Notes: generated by a model from the letters alone, not told the origin. DNA of 64,000 nt from Dermanyssus gallinae (GCA_003439945.1 QVRM01005464.1:1-64000); one strand, 5' to 3'. Shown: positions 44,912 to 56,206, numbered from the stretch's first letter. Numbers and translations: made by a program.

Positions 44912-46279
44912 CCCTGTTCAAATTGCGCGCAGTGAGTCGCTTTTTCTATATAACAGATATTTCAATGGCATTTCTGCACGTGTCCATTGGGAAATTCCTT
45001 ACAAACGTATGGATTCAATGCAGCCTCCGTTCAGTCTGATCGCTGCTCCAATTCTGGGTCCAAATTGCTTGCAAGCCCATTTTCAATATATATGCTGATC
45101 AGTGTTTGCCAATACTCTAGGAGCAATGTCTATTCAAAATACAGAACTCAAAGGAGTCTATACTCAAAAACATGCCTACATATCTTGCTAGCCACTACGT
45201 TTTGAGGAAGTATCTCACGGTTTTACTACACTTCGTAAAACATGCACTTAACGGTTTTTCTAGGGTTTTGCCCTCATAGACGAAGTGTGGTAACCACCAG
45301 GATATGCCCATAGGTTGGAAACTTGTTTTATTTACAACCGAGACATTTGTTGGATCATCTGGCAACGTACCAGAGCCGTTTCTGCAATTTACGGAGAAGA
45401 CCTTCTCGTTAGAGAGAAATCAAAGGCGATCTGCTTCACGCTTGAAAAAGTTCCGCAGCAAACAATACTAAGCAGGTCTAATGGCGTTATATATATTTAA
45501 GACATGCTGCCCATGGCATTTTTGTGGCATAAGACCGTAACAAGGTCTTTAGTTTATTCTGAGGCTATCTTTGGTGCAAACGCAATTTGACACTTTAAAA
45601 ACAGCTTAATGTCCGCCAACAGATTAGCGCAGTGATTCATAGATTACACAAGCAGCCCGTGTACTTGTTAAGGAAAACTTGCCTTCATTTTGTCGACGGA
45701 GATTTGTTATCGGAGAAGGGTCACCGTTAGTGTTTTCATATACGCTGTACTAAATCAGAACCTGTTAAGGCCAACCTTAAACTCACGAGCCGAAGCATCG
45801 ATTTGAAGAAGACAGGAGAGGGGTTTCTTAGTATTTATGCTCTAGCCACCAAAGCGTTTCTGATGTGTTAAGCATGTGCTTAGTAAGAATGGGACCAGCT
45901 TTAACAGACTTAGGCTAGAGTGAATTACTTACGTCATCTACTTGCAAGGAGTTTAGCCAAATTCCGTTATCGACTGGTAGTGGCCCCGACTGGTCATAAC
46001 TTACATAACACAACATTAATTCACTTTTATTATCACATTAAAGGGTTCTAGTACAATCATCATAGTCACACATGCGCTGTTATCAATATACGTACTTCTG
46101 AAAAAAAAACCGGGACTCATTGCCAAATAGGCGAGTGCCACTTAACTTTGCATGCGCCTATTTGGCCATACGCCAAGCAAACTTGGTATTTTCTATTATA
46201 AATGTCCACTATCAATTCCACTTCCGTGACCTGTTGTTTTGTATCTCATTTAAACAACTACCTGCCTTGCAGAATAATA

Positions 46280-46960
46280 AGAAACTCGTGAGCCAGTGCT
46301 AGCTGAAATTCCTATGATTTGCTTTTGTTTCAAACGAGCCGTTTTGAAAATCACTGACTTTGAAGTGACCGTTGGAACACCACGTGACGCAAACTTCTCG
46401 AGGAGTATTGTTCTATTGTTCATGACGCTGTATCAAAAGCCGCCCTAAAATCTACGACGACAGCAAAAAGAAAGTTTTGCTTACCTTGGAGAGCCATTTG
46501 AATGCTGCTGAAAACAAAAGCGCAAACAGTTATCGTCGAGCTCCTTCGCCTAAAAGCGTGTTGCTGTTCTGGCACGCAGCCGGTACTTCCTAAAAAATCT
46601 TCCAGCCGATGCACTATCAACTATCACTATTACTACTATGATGATGTTCGGTTCCATGGCGCGATGAAGGTATCAAAGAATCCTCTTTTCCTTTTGGTAT
46701 CACACTTAAAAGGGTAATTTTCCATTATTCCGGCAATCAAGACAACTCCATAATGTCGTTGAAGAGAGCAGCGAGGCAAAGACCCAAAGCCTGTCGCAGA
46801 TATTCGCTTCGGACGAAGTCTGGGCCCGCAGCCTTTCCTGGCGGCGCCTTCTTTATCGCATCCACTACCTTCAAAATACCAACAAGGCAAACCAGCTCAT
46901 TATTAATTGGCCTCATACGGAGGCATACATCGGGGTGCAACTGGGGAACGTACAAGATCA
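46280..46960 (-). mobile_element. LINE reverse transcriptase fragment, 'DFRAAFDTA' family
   Basis: The minus strand reads KVVDAIKKAPPGKAAGPDF and LALFNDIMEL-type text (46955-46740), then EQQHAFRRRSSTITVCAFV and VVVDFRAAFDTA (46620-46420), and after a slip TILLEKFASRGVPTVTSKS. These are the fingers and first palm block of a non-LTR reverse transcriptase. Broken by several stops and slips; the YxDD part is not seen. Same family as 51025-51420. Confidence 0.7.
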
Positions 46961-46969
46961 GTCGAACAT

Positions 46970-47960
46970 GCGTCGAAAATAATTATCTAGCCTTCCATAT
47001 AATACTGGACATGCTGTTGGGCGCATGTCGGAGCGTAGCAATTTGCATGTGTATACTTCGACATTCAGGGGGCTAGGAACAAGTAGAACTTTTTACCAGA
47101 ACTTCAGCAAACGGGTTAAGTCAATAATTGCGTTTAACCGTTTCCGCCTTTGTCCTGCTGCCTAATGATGTACTGCGAGCGACATTGTAACTGAAAGGTG
47201 TCGTCTGGCATCGATAACCAACATTTCTACTTGCGGACCTTTGATGCTATTATACCTGGCGTTTGTGCGGCAAATAAATCAATCTATCGTAGACCTTCCT
47301 TGCGGAAATACGTAAGTGGATTTCTCGGCTGTGGAAATCATCTTCATACTACGAGACGCTAACGCAGGAGATTCTGATAAGTGCACCTGTTCTAACGTTG
47401 CCCGGTTTGCCGATAGGACAGTTAAGAGGCCCGCAAAGCACATTTGTCTTGCTAAAGTAAACTTTGACCAAGCAAGCCATTAGTTTTTCCAACAGATCGG
47501 GAGGCGCTTTCGGAGCACTAGAACACATTGCAATTATATTTATACTATAGATCTTCCTACGAGGACAACGCAAATACTTCTATGCCAATTTTATATTCTC
47601 GTAATTCCAAGAAGGTGAATTGGCTTTGTTGTTTCTAGCTGGGTCTTGATTGATTCTCCGTCACGACACTACATGCACGCGAGCGGTTTAGTCACGACTG
47701 CGTTTGAGTGTTTACCACGATTTCGCCCGGTATCTATAATCGCCTCATTCGTAAGGACACCAAGCGCTTCTCGTCAGAACGATTTAATTGAGTGCCAAAG
47801 TGTATCTACAACCTTACTATTTTCATGGTGCTTCTTTGTCTTGAGGCAATTCGCTGATATCAAACGAGAATGGTTTGAGATGGTTTGTCCCGGGCACTGG
47901 TAATTGCCGCTTGTACTGCGTTTACGACAAGGGATAATTTTATCCATGACCAATTAGTTG
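46970..47960. other. no gene recognised
   Basis: Only frames below about 107 codons without motifs or splice support; AT content ordinary. Confidence 0.4.
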
Positions 47961-48147
47961 AAGTTCCCATTTCTTACTACAGACGACCAACTTCGTTTCG
48001 AGCAATTATCGGAGGCGTGTACGTAGGCTACGATTACGCAGAGTTGGATACTTATCGCATCCGTCTGCTTTCGCATTATGCTCCGTGACGTTCTATTCAG
48101 CATGTCCAGGCGGTTCAGTCTACGTGGGCAGGAGTCTCCCATATATC

Positions 48148-48444
48148 TATATATATATATATATTCGTCAAGTAGAAGAAGAAAGACCTATTTGCGTTGC
48201 CTATTATGCAAACACAGCTGTGTTCGTTGTTTTGTTTTTGCCGATATGCGTGACTTTCGGTGCGCTTTTGAAGCGGTGTAAAAAGCTAGTGAATAGAAAA
48301 AGCCGTAGAGAAACAATTAAATTTACCTCACGCGAGGTGGCGTGGCAGGAACGCCGGCGGCGGCGTTCGGGGATGAAGTTGCCACGTTGTTGTCGTCGTC
48401 GTCGATGTGATTGGTCTGGGGAGCATCATTTTTCGTCCATGTAG
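48148..48444 (+). CDS. hypothetical terminal exon with one membrane segment
   Basis: A plus frame open from about 47968 to TAG 48444. Its last part reads EEERPICVAYYANTAVFVVL then FLPICVTFGALLKRCKKL, one strong hydrophobic span followed by a very basic tail (RRRRRSG, CCRRRRCDW). This is the shape of a single-pass membrane protein's C-terminus. However, the frame crosses an (AT)n array, there is no clear acceptor, and no family is recognised. A gene here is possible but unproven. Confidence 0.2.
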   Translation, partial: YIYIYIRQVEEERPICVAYYANTAVFVVLFLPICVTFGALLKRCKKLVNRKSRRETIKFTSREVAWQERRRRRSGMKLPRCCRRRRCDWSGEHHFSSM

Positions 48445-48449
48445 CTGGA

Positions 48450-49835
48450 CGACTTCCGACGACAAGACAGGTCAGACAGCTCGCTGGTAAGCAATCGCAT
48501 TATAGTATTTTTTCGTAAACTAAACATTAATTGCGGCGACCCAAGCGTATCTGTTTTTAGACATGTGGTAATTCCATAAATCATGTGATAATCTGCAAGG
48601 ATCGTATATATAATTTTTTTTCTATATAGTTAGGCTTTTACGTCATAGCTGCTTGTGCGTTCGCACGATTTGCCTCTAGGGTGTATGTGTTTTGCCTCCG
48701 ATATACATTAATTAATGCACTAAACGTTGCTTATGATTTGCTGTTCAAATAAATACGCAACCAGCTCATAAGTATCGTTTCCCGCAGACCAATAATTAGT
48801 GGTTAGGTCAACGTATTACGGTTGTTACAAGGCGTCGTCGTCAATTCATCACTTAGGAGCTGTGTGAAATGTCAAATCAGTTCGTTAGTATAATACGCAC
48901 GCAACATGTGAAATCATGATGATGAAGTCATTGATTATCCCTCATCTGAACGTACAAAGTGTCGTCGAGTTTATATCTGGATAGGCCAATCAAATGAATT
49001 ATAATTTATATGCGCAAAAGATCCGCGATAAACTTCACGATGGACCAATATTCCTGTGAACGAAGCACCATAGGATCGGTTTTATTATCTCGGAGGAATC
49101 TCTTGGCATTATGCCTATCAAGCAAAACAGCAGGCATCCCAATTTGCAGCCCTAGGTTGACTGGGCCTGGAGTGTTAGCCAATCCGTCCGGAATCAGTGC
49201 GCATACACCTATGCGTTACGCAGTAAGCCCTAACAGTAATCGAGTGGACCACGACAATATGACAGTATGCATTCGTTGCCATATAATCTATATCGTATAC
49301 CGTGTCTCCCATGGCTAAACAAACCTAGGGAAACTTAATATAAGGAGGTTACACATCTAGCTTTTCTATGAAAAAATGGTGCCTGCACCACAGCAAGACC
49401 AATGTCAATAGGGTAGGACATACGCTCCTACGCCTGTAGGACATACGCTTAAGCCGTTCTGTCAGCGTACGTGACCTCGTTTTGAGGTGTTTAGGATTCT
49501 TTTTTTATACAACCTGCATCCTGATCCTAGAACGCACAACCAAAAGCAGTTGCATTTCCAAACGTGGCAAGACCAGCAGACGTGTCGAAGAAGCCTGTTT
49601 GAAATGTATCTTTAACCGAGCATTCAACACCCGCTTCATGCCAGTGCATCTGCCAGTGCAAAGTTGGTGCATGAAATATCACATAAACAATGCATATGTT
49701 TGGCGTATGTCTTTTTGCTGAACTTGCACATGCAGATTTGTAGATCAGAAGCTTCTGTACCGGTCCCCTACCCAAAACAAAGAGTGCTTTTGTAATAAAA
49801 ATGATACTTTTTCAACTATCCTACCACTTCAAAGA
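48450..49835. other. no gene recognised
   Basis: AT-rich DNA with a local 20-bp repeat, GTAGGACATACGCT, at about 49411-49450. No exon, tRNA or transposon seen. Confidence 0.4.
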
Positions 49836-49840
49836 ACAAA

Positions 49841-50039
49841 GCCGCGTAGATGGCTTAGTGGTAAAGCCTGTGCCTTGCATTCGGGAGGACTGGGTTCAAG
49901 ACCCAGACCGGCCACTCTTAAATTTGCATGGTTTCCAATTTAGACAAGGTAAATGCCGGAGTGGATTAAAATTAGCCATGACATGAATAAACCGTACACG
50001 CGCAATTGCCTTACGGAAAAATCCTTAAAAAAAAAAAAG
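49841..50039 (+). mobile_element. tRNA-derived SINE, family C, with poly(A) tail
   Basis: The tRNA-like head at 49841-49917 has a perfect polymerase III A box (TGGCTTAGTGG), a T arm CTGGG-TTCAAGA-CCCAG containing the B box GGTTCAAGACC, and partly pairing acceptor ends (GCCG/CGGC). The anticodon stem pairs poorly and no anticodon can be trusted, so it is not a tRNA gene. An unrelated body follows, then an A12 tail. Confidence 0.65.
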
Positions 50040-50258
50040 ATGAATGCATGTAGGACGCATTTCTTAGAAAATCGTCTGATATAGTTCAACTGCATGACGT
50101 CGTATTGTGAAACGGTCCATATGCGTTATCATTACCAAAAAAAATCTTGTCGGCATCGGCTGACTGAGCAGGCTTCTGTCCGAGAAAAATAGACTTTGAC
50201 AACGACCCTCAAAAGAAGCCATTTTTGGTGACACACATGATTGGTGGCAGCCATAATA

Positions 50259-50557
50259 GGTGGAGGCGTTGTCGAAGGGGCTAGTGGGGCGCCAGTCATA
50301 GTTGTCATCTAGCGCGGTGTGCCCAGCTCGAGCCCTCTTGTTGTTGATCGAATTCTCATTGAGTGATGCTCATTAAGAATAGATGACAAACCGTATACCA
50401 CTCTGAGTCAGCGGCAGTGTTACGACAAGGAATGCTGTTGGGGAAACCCTGGGTATCTCTAGCAACATGCCCCGCCCCCGCATTGAGGATATATATCCCT
50501 TATGGTGAGTTTCAAGCCCGTGGAGGACGAATGATAAAATTAAAATCAATCTTTTAA
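50259..50557 (+). mobile_element. tRNA-derived SINE, family B
   Basis: GGTGGAGGCGTTGTCGAAGG, CAGTCATAGTTGTCATCTA, TTGTTGTTGATCGA, TGAGTGATGCTCATTAAGAA, TGTTGGGGAAACCCTGGG, ending in an A-rich tail. Slightly longer 3' end than the copy at 27011 (adds AAGCCCGTGGAGGACGAATG). Confidence 0.7.
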
Positions 50558-50924
50558 AAATGTTTCAATTTTGATCTTATATGTGAGCAATCGTGGAAGT
50601 CAAACATTGCCTTGCCAGAGTCACAAAGCCGGGTCGTTTATGGCCATTTAAATGCAGTGCTAATACGACGGTCAGCAATAACGAATACCAGTAATAGCGT
50701 GTTTTTGCTGCCTTCTTTCACCCCTTTTTAAAGGAGCTCTGCATTAAAAGTGCAATAATACAGACAACTGTGACAGGTCGCCGGCGCTAGGAAGAATATT
50801 TAGGGTAATTTCTGTCATTTGTGGTCGGATGCATATGGCGAAATGTGGTGAATACACGTTCATACCTCACAATTGTAAATAGCAGAAACAATTTAAATCA
50901 AATACTGTATATATAATATAAGTG

Positions 50925-50925
<1 letters not shown>

Positions 50926-51011
<86 letters not shown>
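50926..51011. repeat. (AT)n microsatellite
   Basis: About 41 uninterrupted TA units, passing into TGTGTGTG, directly abutting a LINE fragment. Confidence 0.95.
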
Positions 51012-51020
<9 letters not shown>

Positions 51021-51021
51021 C

Positions 51022-51420
51022 GTGGATTTCAGGGCAGCCTTTGATACAGCGTTGCGCGTGAAGAGGGTGATCACGAACACTCTAAGGCTTCTACAGGTAA
51101 CATAATTAAGGACGAAAAGGTCATTCTCTATGACGGGGAGGCGGGTCATGCCCTATAGTGCAAATTACAAACATCGGTCAGGGTGATAAGCCTAAGCCCG
51201 CTCTCAGTCGCGGTATTAGTAGTGAGCAATCTACCGAGCTCAAAAACTCAGACAGGGTACCCACATGTACACACGCTCATGTACGTATTATAGATGATTT
51301 AACACTTTGCTCCTGCCTCGTTCTCATCTGCAGCAATCGCTGGTCACATTGCAGCTGTATGTCGACCGCAAATTGCTGGAGATCAAATTAAATTTTTAAG
51401 AAATACGATGAACCGTTGGA
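51022..51420 (+). mobile_element. LINE reverse transcriptase fragment, 'DFRAAFDTA' family
   Basis: Begins VDFRAAFDTALRVKR at 51023, continues in another frame NIGQGDKPKPALSRGISSEQ (the RQGDSLSPLLF block) and VRIIDDLTLCS, where YADDL has become IIDDL, and KLLEIKLNF-type text follows. It picks up the protein exactly where the 46280-46960 fragment has its palm block, in opposite orientation. Dead. Confidence 0.65.
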
Positions 51421-51483
51421 GGAGAGGGGAAGATATGCAGACCATATAATGAAAATTATAGTTTATGGAATACGCACAACAGC

Positions 51484-51546
51484 TTGTATACCTATGAATA
51501 GGGTTTAGGTATGTAAAAAACCTAAATACTATTCATAGGTATACAA
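51484..51546. repeat. near-perfect 63-bp hairpin
   Basis: TTGTATACCTATGAATAG (51484-51501) is perfectly complementary to CTATTCATAGGTATACAA (51529-51546). Inside, TTTAGGT pairs with ACCTAAA around a 9-nt loop. Confidence 0.95.
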
Positions 51547-52182
51547 TTCCTGATAAATAACTGATGGAAGCTAAGAACATGGAAGAAGAGAGTGTGCAAT
51601 TGTTATTTTATGGCGTAGCAGAGTCTCACAAGATGTCGGGAGGATGTAGCCATTGGTGAGGTAGATTGGTAAAGATAGCGACAACAGCCTCGTACGGGAT
51701 ACAAGCCGTCTGGCCAAATCTAACAAATGAGTACCTCAAAGCACCTGTGGGCATTAATGCCAATTCTCCTTGAATAAAGTAGTAATGTGGCGTTGTATTG
51801 GATAGTATATTCGGTAGCATCTAGAACCCTCATTGTAGAGAATCTTTGAAAAACATACAACCTTCCCAGAACTCATGTGCACAACGAATATCTTTTTGAG
51901 TGGACTCAAAAACTGTCTGAAATAGACGTGCTGTTTTACGAGAATGATACGTTTTACGAACTATCCCGTAAGTGCAGACTTTGTACGAAATCCTCCGACC
52001 TGCACCAAATCCAACAAAGAGAATACGATGACACTAACGATAATTTATTTGTTAGCTTAAGTTTTAGTAACATATAAAAATATAGCAAACCGTTCATCGT
52101 TTAACTGAGATTGGTTAATATTTCGCATATGTAACGCTTTCATGAAAATGAAATAATGCTCTTAAATTTACCAGATTGCAGA

Positions 52183-52375
52183 ATGCGTGTCCGGCTGGTG
52201 TTTTGCCATTGGCTGGCAGTAGCGCTATTGGTGATAGGTTTTTCACTCACTTCGACGCTCGAGGTTCCAGAAAAGATATCAAAAGCGGGAAAAACATTGG
52301 GTTCAAGCGCCGAGAAGATCGGCACTAATATTGGCAAGGCCGCTGGCACCATCGGAAATGGAATGGCGGCAGTTG
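52183..52375 (+). CDS. small secreted protein exon 1
   Basis: ATG 52183, 64 codons plus one base, donor GCAGTTG|GTAAGA, which matches consensus well. An in-frame ATG nine codons upstream (52156) would place LLNLPDCR before the signal, so I prefer the second Met. Confidence 0.6.
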
Positions 52376-53770
52376 GTAAGAAAGTATTTTAGTGTGTAGT
52401 TATCTTAATTACTAAAGTAATTTCCACAACTGCCTTAACTATCCAGATAGATGCTACTTTTAAGTTTTCCCTTGAGACTTCTCTTTGTTATAGAAATGAT
52501 TATCACATAAAAGTTGGTTTTAAAATCTTTGGTTGTAGAGGGTGTGGAATGGTCGATGCAGTTCCTGGCTCCTGGAATTTTACTTACTCTGAGTTGGGCG
52601 TATTTGTATATTAATGTATTATAACAAATCATCGTCGACTTTTGTAGAGTATGAAATGAGAGAGAGGAATGTGCCTTATCCAAACAAAAAGTCCCCCGCT
52701 TATGTTATTATCACTACTGATATTAATATATGTGCTAATATAGTCATCAATACGTCTGGAAACAAATTCCGTACTTATTTTATATGGTTTTGCATGGCTT
52801 CATTTTTTCTGTGGAACTAAAGATACTCATATAAAAATCACATGGCTAATGTTCTTTAGTTATAGAGGTGGAGTGAAAAACACGTGTAGCGCTTTATTCC
52901 CTACACGTGTTTTAGTGTCTCTTTCGTGTTTTATTCAATTTAACAAAATTATACCGATAAATATACTTACCTGTGGAAATCTATGCATACAGTAGTTTCA
53001 TCTGCCGTCATATACATTTACTCTAGGTGAACGTACATGTCTGGAGGAAAAGTGGCGTTTGCATAGAGTAGACTCAATATACTATTTAGCTTTTCAATCA
53101 AATGGAAAATGGCGCCTTTTACCGACCTTCATCTAAAAGAAAAAGGTTGTTTAGTCAGCATGCGACGATTCTTCCAAACCCACTTCTAGGATGATACGAA
53201 AGCTAAACCATCAATTTTTCCTGAGTTCATCAAATAATTTTTATGGGCATGAACCCTACTACTGTGGTAGTCTACAGTTGTTGTATTTGCGAGTAAACAA
53301 GTTAGGCATCAATACTTGATTAGCTACAAGGCTGAGCAAAAATGACAGTCTAAGGTTCGTCCACGGAATTCCCTACTACCAAACAAAAACATAGTTTCAA
53401 AAGATACAAGAGAGGGAGGAAGATTTTATTGATTGTTGCTGTTTAGTTATAGCAGTAAATATGGCATTAATGGAGATGCTGATAGAAGACGAACGTCCCG
53501 TTACTCAAATGGACTGCCTAAAAGCGCGAGGACACGACAACCGTATGTCCCCCAGGAGCATCATTATTAAACTCATAATTTTATACTTTAAGTGCACCTT
53601 CGCATTGTCTCTATAGTTTCTTGCTTCGTTCTGTCTTGTCACTTTGTTCCTATTGTATAGGTAACAAGACTCAGGTGAGCCTTCAGAAGGTTGGAAAGCG
53701 GCTTCAGGGCACCAAAGGAGAACAGAATGGGACAACACAGCCGCCGGCGAGTACAGAGGCGCCGGCCTAA
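52183..53770 (+). CDS. small secreted Lys/Gly/Ala-rich protein, two exons, family unknown
   Basis: Two exons (52183-52375 and 53661-53770) join G|GT in phase to give 303 bp: 100 aa plus stop. Residues 1 to about 26 are a clear signal peptide (MRVRLVFCHWLAVALLVIGF). Residues 30-64 form an amphipathic Gly/Ala/Lys segment (EKISKAGKTLGSSAEKIGTN, IGKAAGTIGNGMAAVG) with charged residues recurring every 7-11 positions. Exon 2 adds a basic stretch (VSLQKVGKRLQGTKGE) and a Thr/Pro tail with sequons NKT and NGT. No cysteines remain after the signal. I recognise no family; a secreted cationic host-defence or gland peptide is a guess. A GCAG just before the ATG could be an acceptor for a 5' UTR exon. Without splicing, exon 1 reads on into VGKKVF-stop at 52392. 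Confidence 0.6.
53661..53770 (+). CDS. small secreted protein exon 2
   Basis: Acceptor TTCCTATTGTATAG|. Two bases complete the glycine codon, then NKTQVSLQKVGKRLQ to ASTEAPA-stop (TAA 53768-53770). The residue style continues exon 1 (V-G-K repeats), the main reason to join them across a 1285-bp intron. Confidence 0.55.
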
Positions 53771-53867
53771 AAAAACAGAAAGTAGGCAAACACCAAAGCT
53801 AAAATAACATATAACAATTTGGTTTTTGTGCACAGTGCGCGTCATACACACAGCAAAGACATACGTG

Positions 53868-53873
<6 letters not shown>

Positions 53874-53939
<66 letters not shown>
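53874..53939. repeat. (AT)n microsatellite
   Basis: About 33 TA units, roughly 100 bp past the stop of the small secreted protein gene. Confidence 0.95.
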
Positions 53940-53943
<4 letters not shown>

Positions 53944-54439
53944 AAAACAGAACCATTCGAATATAGGAATTACGCTTCTTCCTATGATTCAATCAATGTT
54001 CAACAACATAAAACAGCGTTTAAATAAATGCCGTTGTCAAGCTAACATGTAGGACATGTGCCTGCTATTTCCGTAGGATATTAATATTGTTAATATCATC
54101 ATCAACGTAACCGTAGTACCTTTTTTGGTAATTTACTGGCAGGACTTATTGTAACATAATATGGTACACATATTGTAACATAATATGGCGGTTCTCACCT
54201 TACCTTTAGTTTCTAAGCTATTATCGGATCATATGACTATCGGATTGCTGATTTTTTGGAATTTTCGACTGAACGTAGGAATAGGGCTGGAATCGGTTAG
54301 TGTAGTCAGAATTGTAGGTGCAACCTATAAAGGGCACAATACCGTATCTCTGGCGACTAAACTATGCCTGAATTAAGTTTGATTGAAAAACGATTTGGAA
54401 TTGAAAACACTGCCATAACTATGATGTATATAAAGTATC

Positions 54440-54640
54440 GGAACGTGCCAAGCTGAGAAAGGCGCCGGCCCGGGCAGTATCTCAGTTTCGGCAGCTAAGC
54501 TGCCGATAGAAGAATATCCAGAAGTGGTGACCGCTATGGTGATAATGATGTTACGTCCGGGCTCGTTTCCTACCGAATTTAACGCCGCAGATCTTGTTCT
54601 GTTACGGCTTATCCGACTTCTATTACGGATCATTCAAACG
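54440..54640 (+). mobile_element. LINE reverse transcriptase palm-entry fragment
   Basis: The plus strand reads EKGAGPGSISVSAAKLPIEE then EVVTAMVIMMLRPGSFPTEF and NAADLVLLR, a degenerate KAPGPDGI...P.F...W..A.VVLL block of a non-LTR reverse transcriptase. Short and isolated. Confidence 0.5.
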
Positions 54641-55024
54641 GACTTTCTTGACGTGCCCACCAAATTCGCAACTGTCACCTTTCGTTCAGGATAAACACAT
54701 ACACGATCAACAGTGCGTAAGCAATGAAGCAATAAATCTGCGCCTAATTAACACAATAACGCCTTATAACCGTATAGCTTACTCAATAAAAGCTTGAGGC
54801 CTTTATAATTCACTTCATACGTGTTTGAAACATTTCACTACGAGTCACGTGGTTCCTAGTTCTTCAGTTGCAAGCGAAGGTGTGATTTGAACAAAATGAC
54901 CCTACCTGCATTTTGAAGCGCCAAAGGTAGTTCGTTCTAAATGGTGGGCAGAATAAAGGCACGGAAGTGCCGAAGAAGATTGAGTCTGATCGATGCTACC
55001 GTACTGGGGTTAGGGCGATGTAGA

Positions 55025-55335
55025 AAGCACAATCTTAAGGAATTTCATTGTTTTGCACCTTATAAGCTAGCACCGCTAACTTTAAACGTATCAGCTGATC
55101 AAGCTTAAGAAGCCCAAGCCTGGTGAACCACGAAGTCACACACGCGTTACGAGGAAGACCAATTATGGCTCTTAATGCGCCATTCTGAACGACCCTATCC
55201 TTGTATAGGGTTGTTGAGTACGTGGCGCCCCATAGAGTAATTCCGTAAGTTATAATTGGCTCCAGAAGCGCTTTGTAGACAAGTACCAGAAGGTCCCACA
55301 AATTCTAGACTATCCTCCGTCCCCTACAGAATTGG
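55025..55335 (-). mobile_element. LINE reverse transcriptase C-terminal fragment
   Basis: The minus frame reads LVYKALLEPIITYGITLWGA, then VVQNGALRAIIGLPRNA and FTRLGLLKLDQLIRLKLAVL: the YKxLxxPxxxYGxxxWG and QNxALRxI blocks at the end of CR1/jockey-like LINEs. 5' part missing. Confidence 0.75.
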
Positions 55336-55349
55336 AACTTAACCTAAGG

Positions 55350-55582
55350 TATATCGTCAATGCAACCGAAGGCCAAACATGTTAAGATATCTAAGGCTTC
55401 CCCAACAGTCCTTGTGGCAGCATGGCCGCTGACTTTCAGCGGTATGGTTTTATCATCTATTCTCAATGAGCACTGCTCAAAGAAAATTCGATTAACAACA
55501 GAGATTGAACCGGCGACACCCCGGTAGATGACAACCATGACTAGCGCACGAGCAGTCCCCTGGACCACACCGCCGCTATCTT
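55350..55582 (-). mobile_element. tRNA-derived SINE, family B, inverted
   Basis: Read on the minus strand it has GCGGTGTGGTCCAGGGGACT, TAGTCATGGTTGTCATCTAC, CGGGGTGTCGCCGGTTCAAT, TGTTGTTAATCG, TGAGAATAGATGATAAAACC, TGGGGAAGCC and ATTGA. Near full length; sits directly 5' of the LINE end at 55025-55335. Confidence 0.75.
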
Positions 55583-56206
55583 GTACAACACCTACAATCT
55601 CTGAAGCTTCTCTTTGTCATCTGCGACCGTGTCCTACTTTATTAACCAAATAGTGAACTATGGAGAGCGGTTTACCTTTTTCGAAGCCCTTTGCTATTGC
55701 AACGGAAGCAACCGCTATACAGGATCCGAAATTCAGCATTGTATGACTCGAAAGCCTCGTTGGGATCCGCTGAGTCGAGAACGGGTCACCAGTCCAGCCT
55801 GATGACACCATCTTGAAGCTTTCGTAGGCTGCATTATCGAAAATTCCATAGAGACTAGCAGCGATCGAACTTGGTTGTGTCATCAACGACGTAAGAGATG
55901 CCTAATTACCCGTCAGTGTTATCCGTACTGTGTAATGGTTCGAAAAGACCGTGTCAACGACAAACGGAAAGATAAGGACATCTCGCTTACAATTGGCAAC
56001 ACCGACATGGTCTATGCACGAATCAGGTGACACTGCATCGGAAATATTGATAGATTGGGGCAAGCAATGATATTAATAGCCTGCTCAATGACCTTGCTAG
56101 CAAGTCTAGAGCATCATTCAGCACTCACAGCGTCGCTACCCAAAATACCAATGTTTATGCCACCCAGAAGTACACAGGGCAAAATCTCAGTCGTTGACAT
56201 CTGAGC

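Larger units (their letters stand above)
42115..46270. other. intergenic, AT arrays and one unassigned short open frame
   Basis: (AT)n arrays at 42858-42894, 42936-42965 and 44826-44906. An open frame at 44462-44644 is described separately. TATAAA at 44196 follows GGGGCAGGCA and could be a core promoter, without other support. The minus frame at 43413-43754 is not convincing. Confidence 0.35.

Noticed and set aside
49841..49917. Functional tRNA gene
   Set aside because: The anticodon stem does not pair, and a SINE body with poly(A) tail follows.
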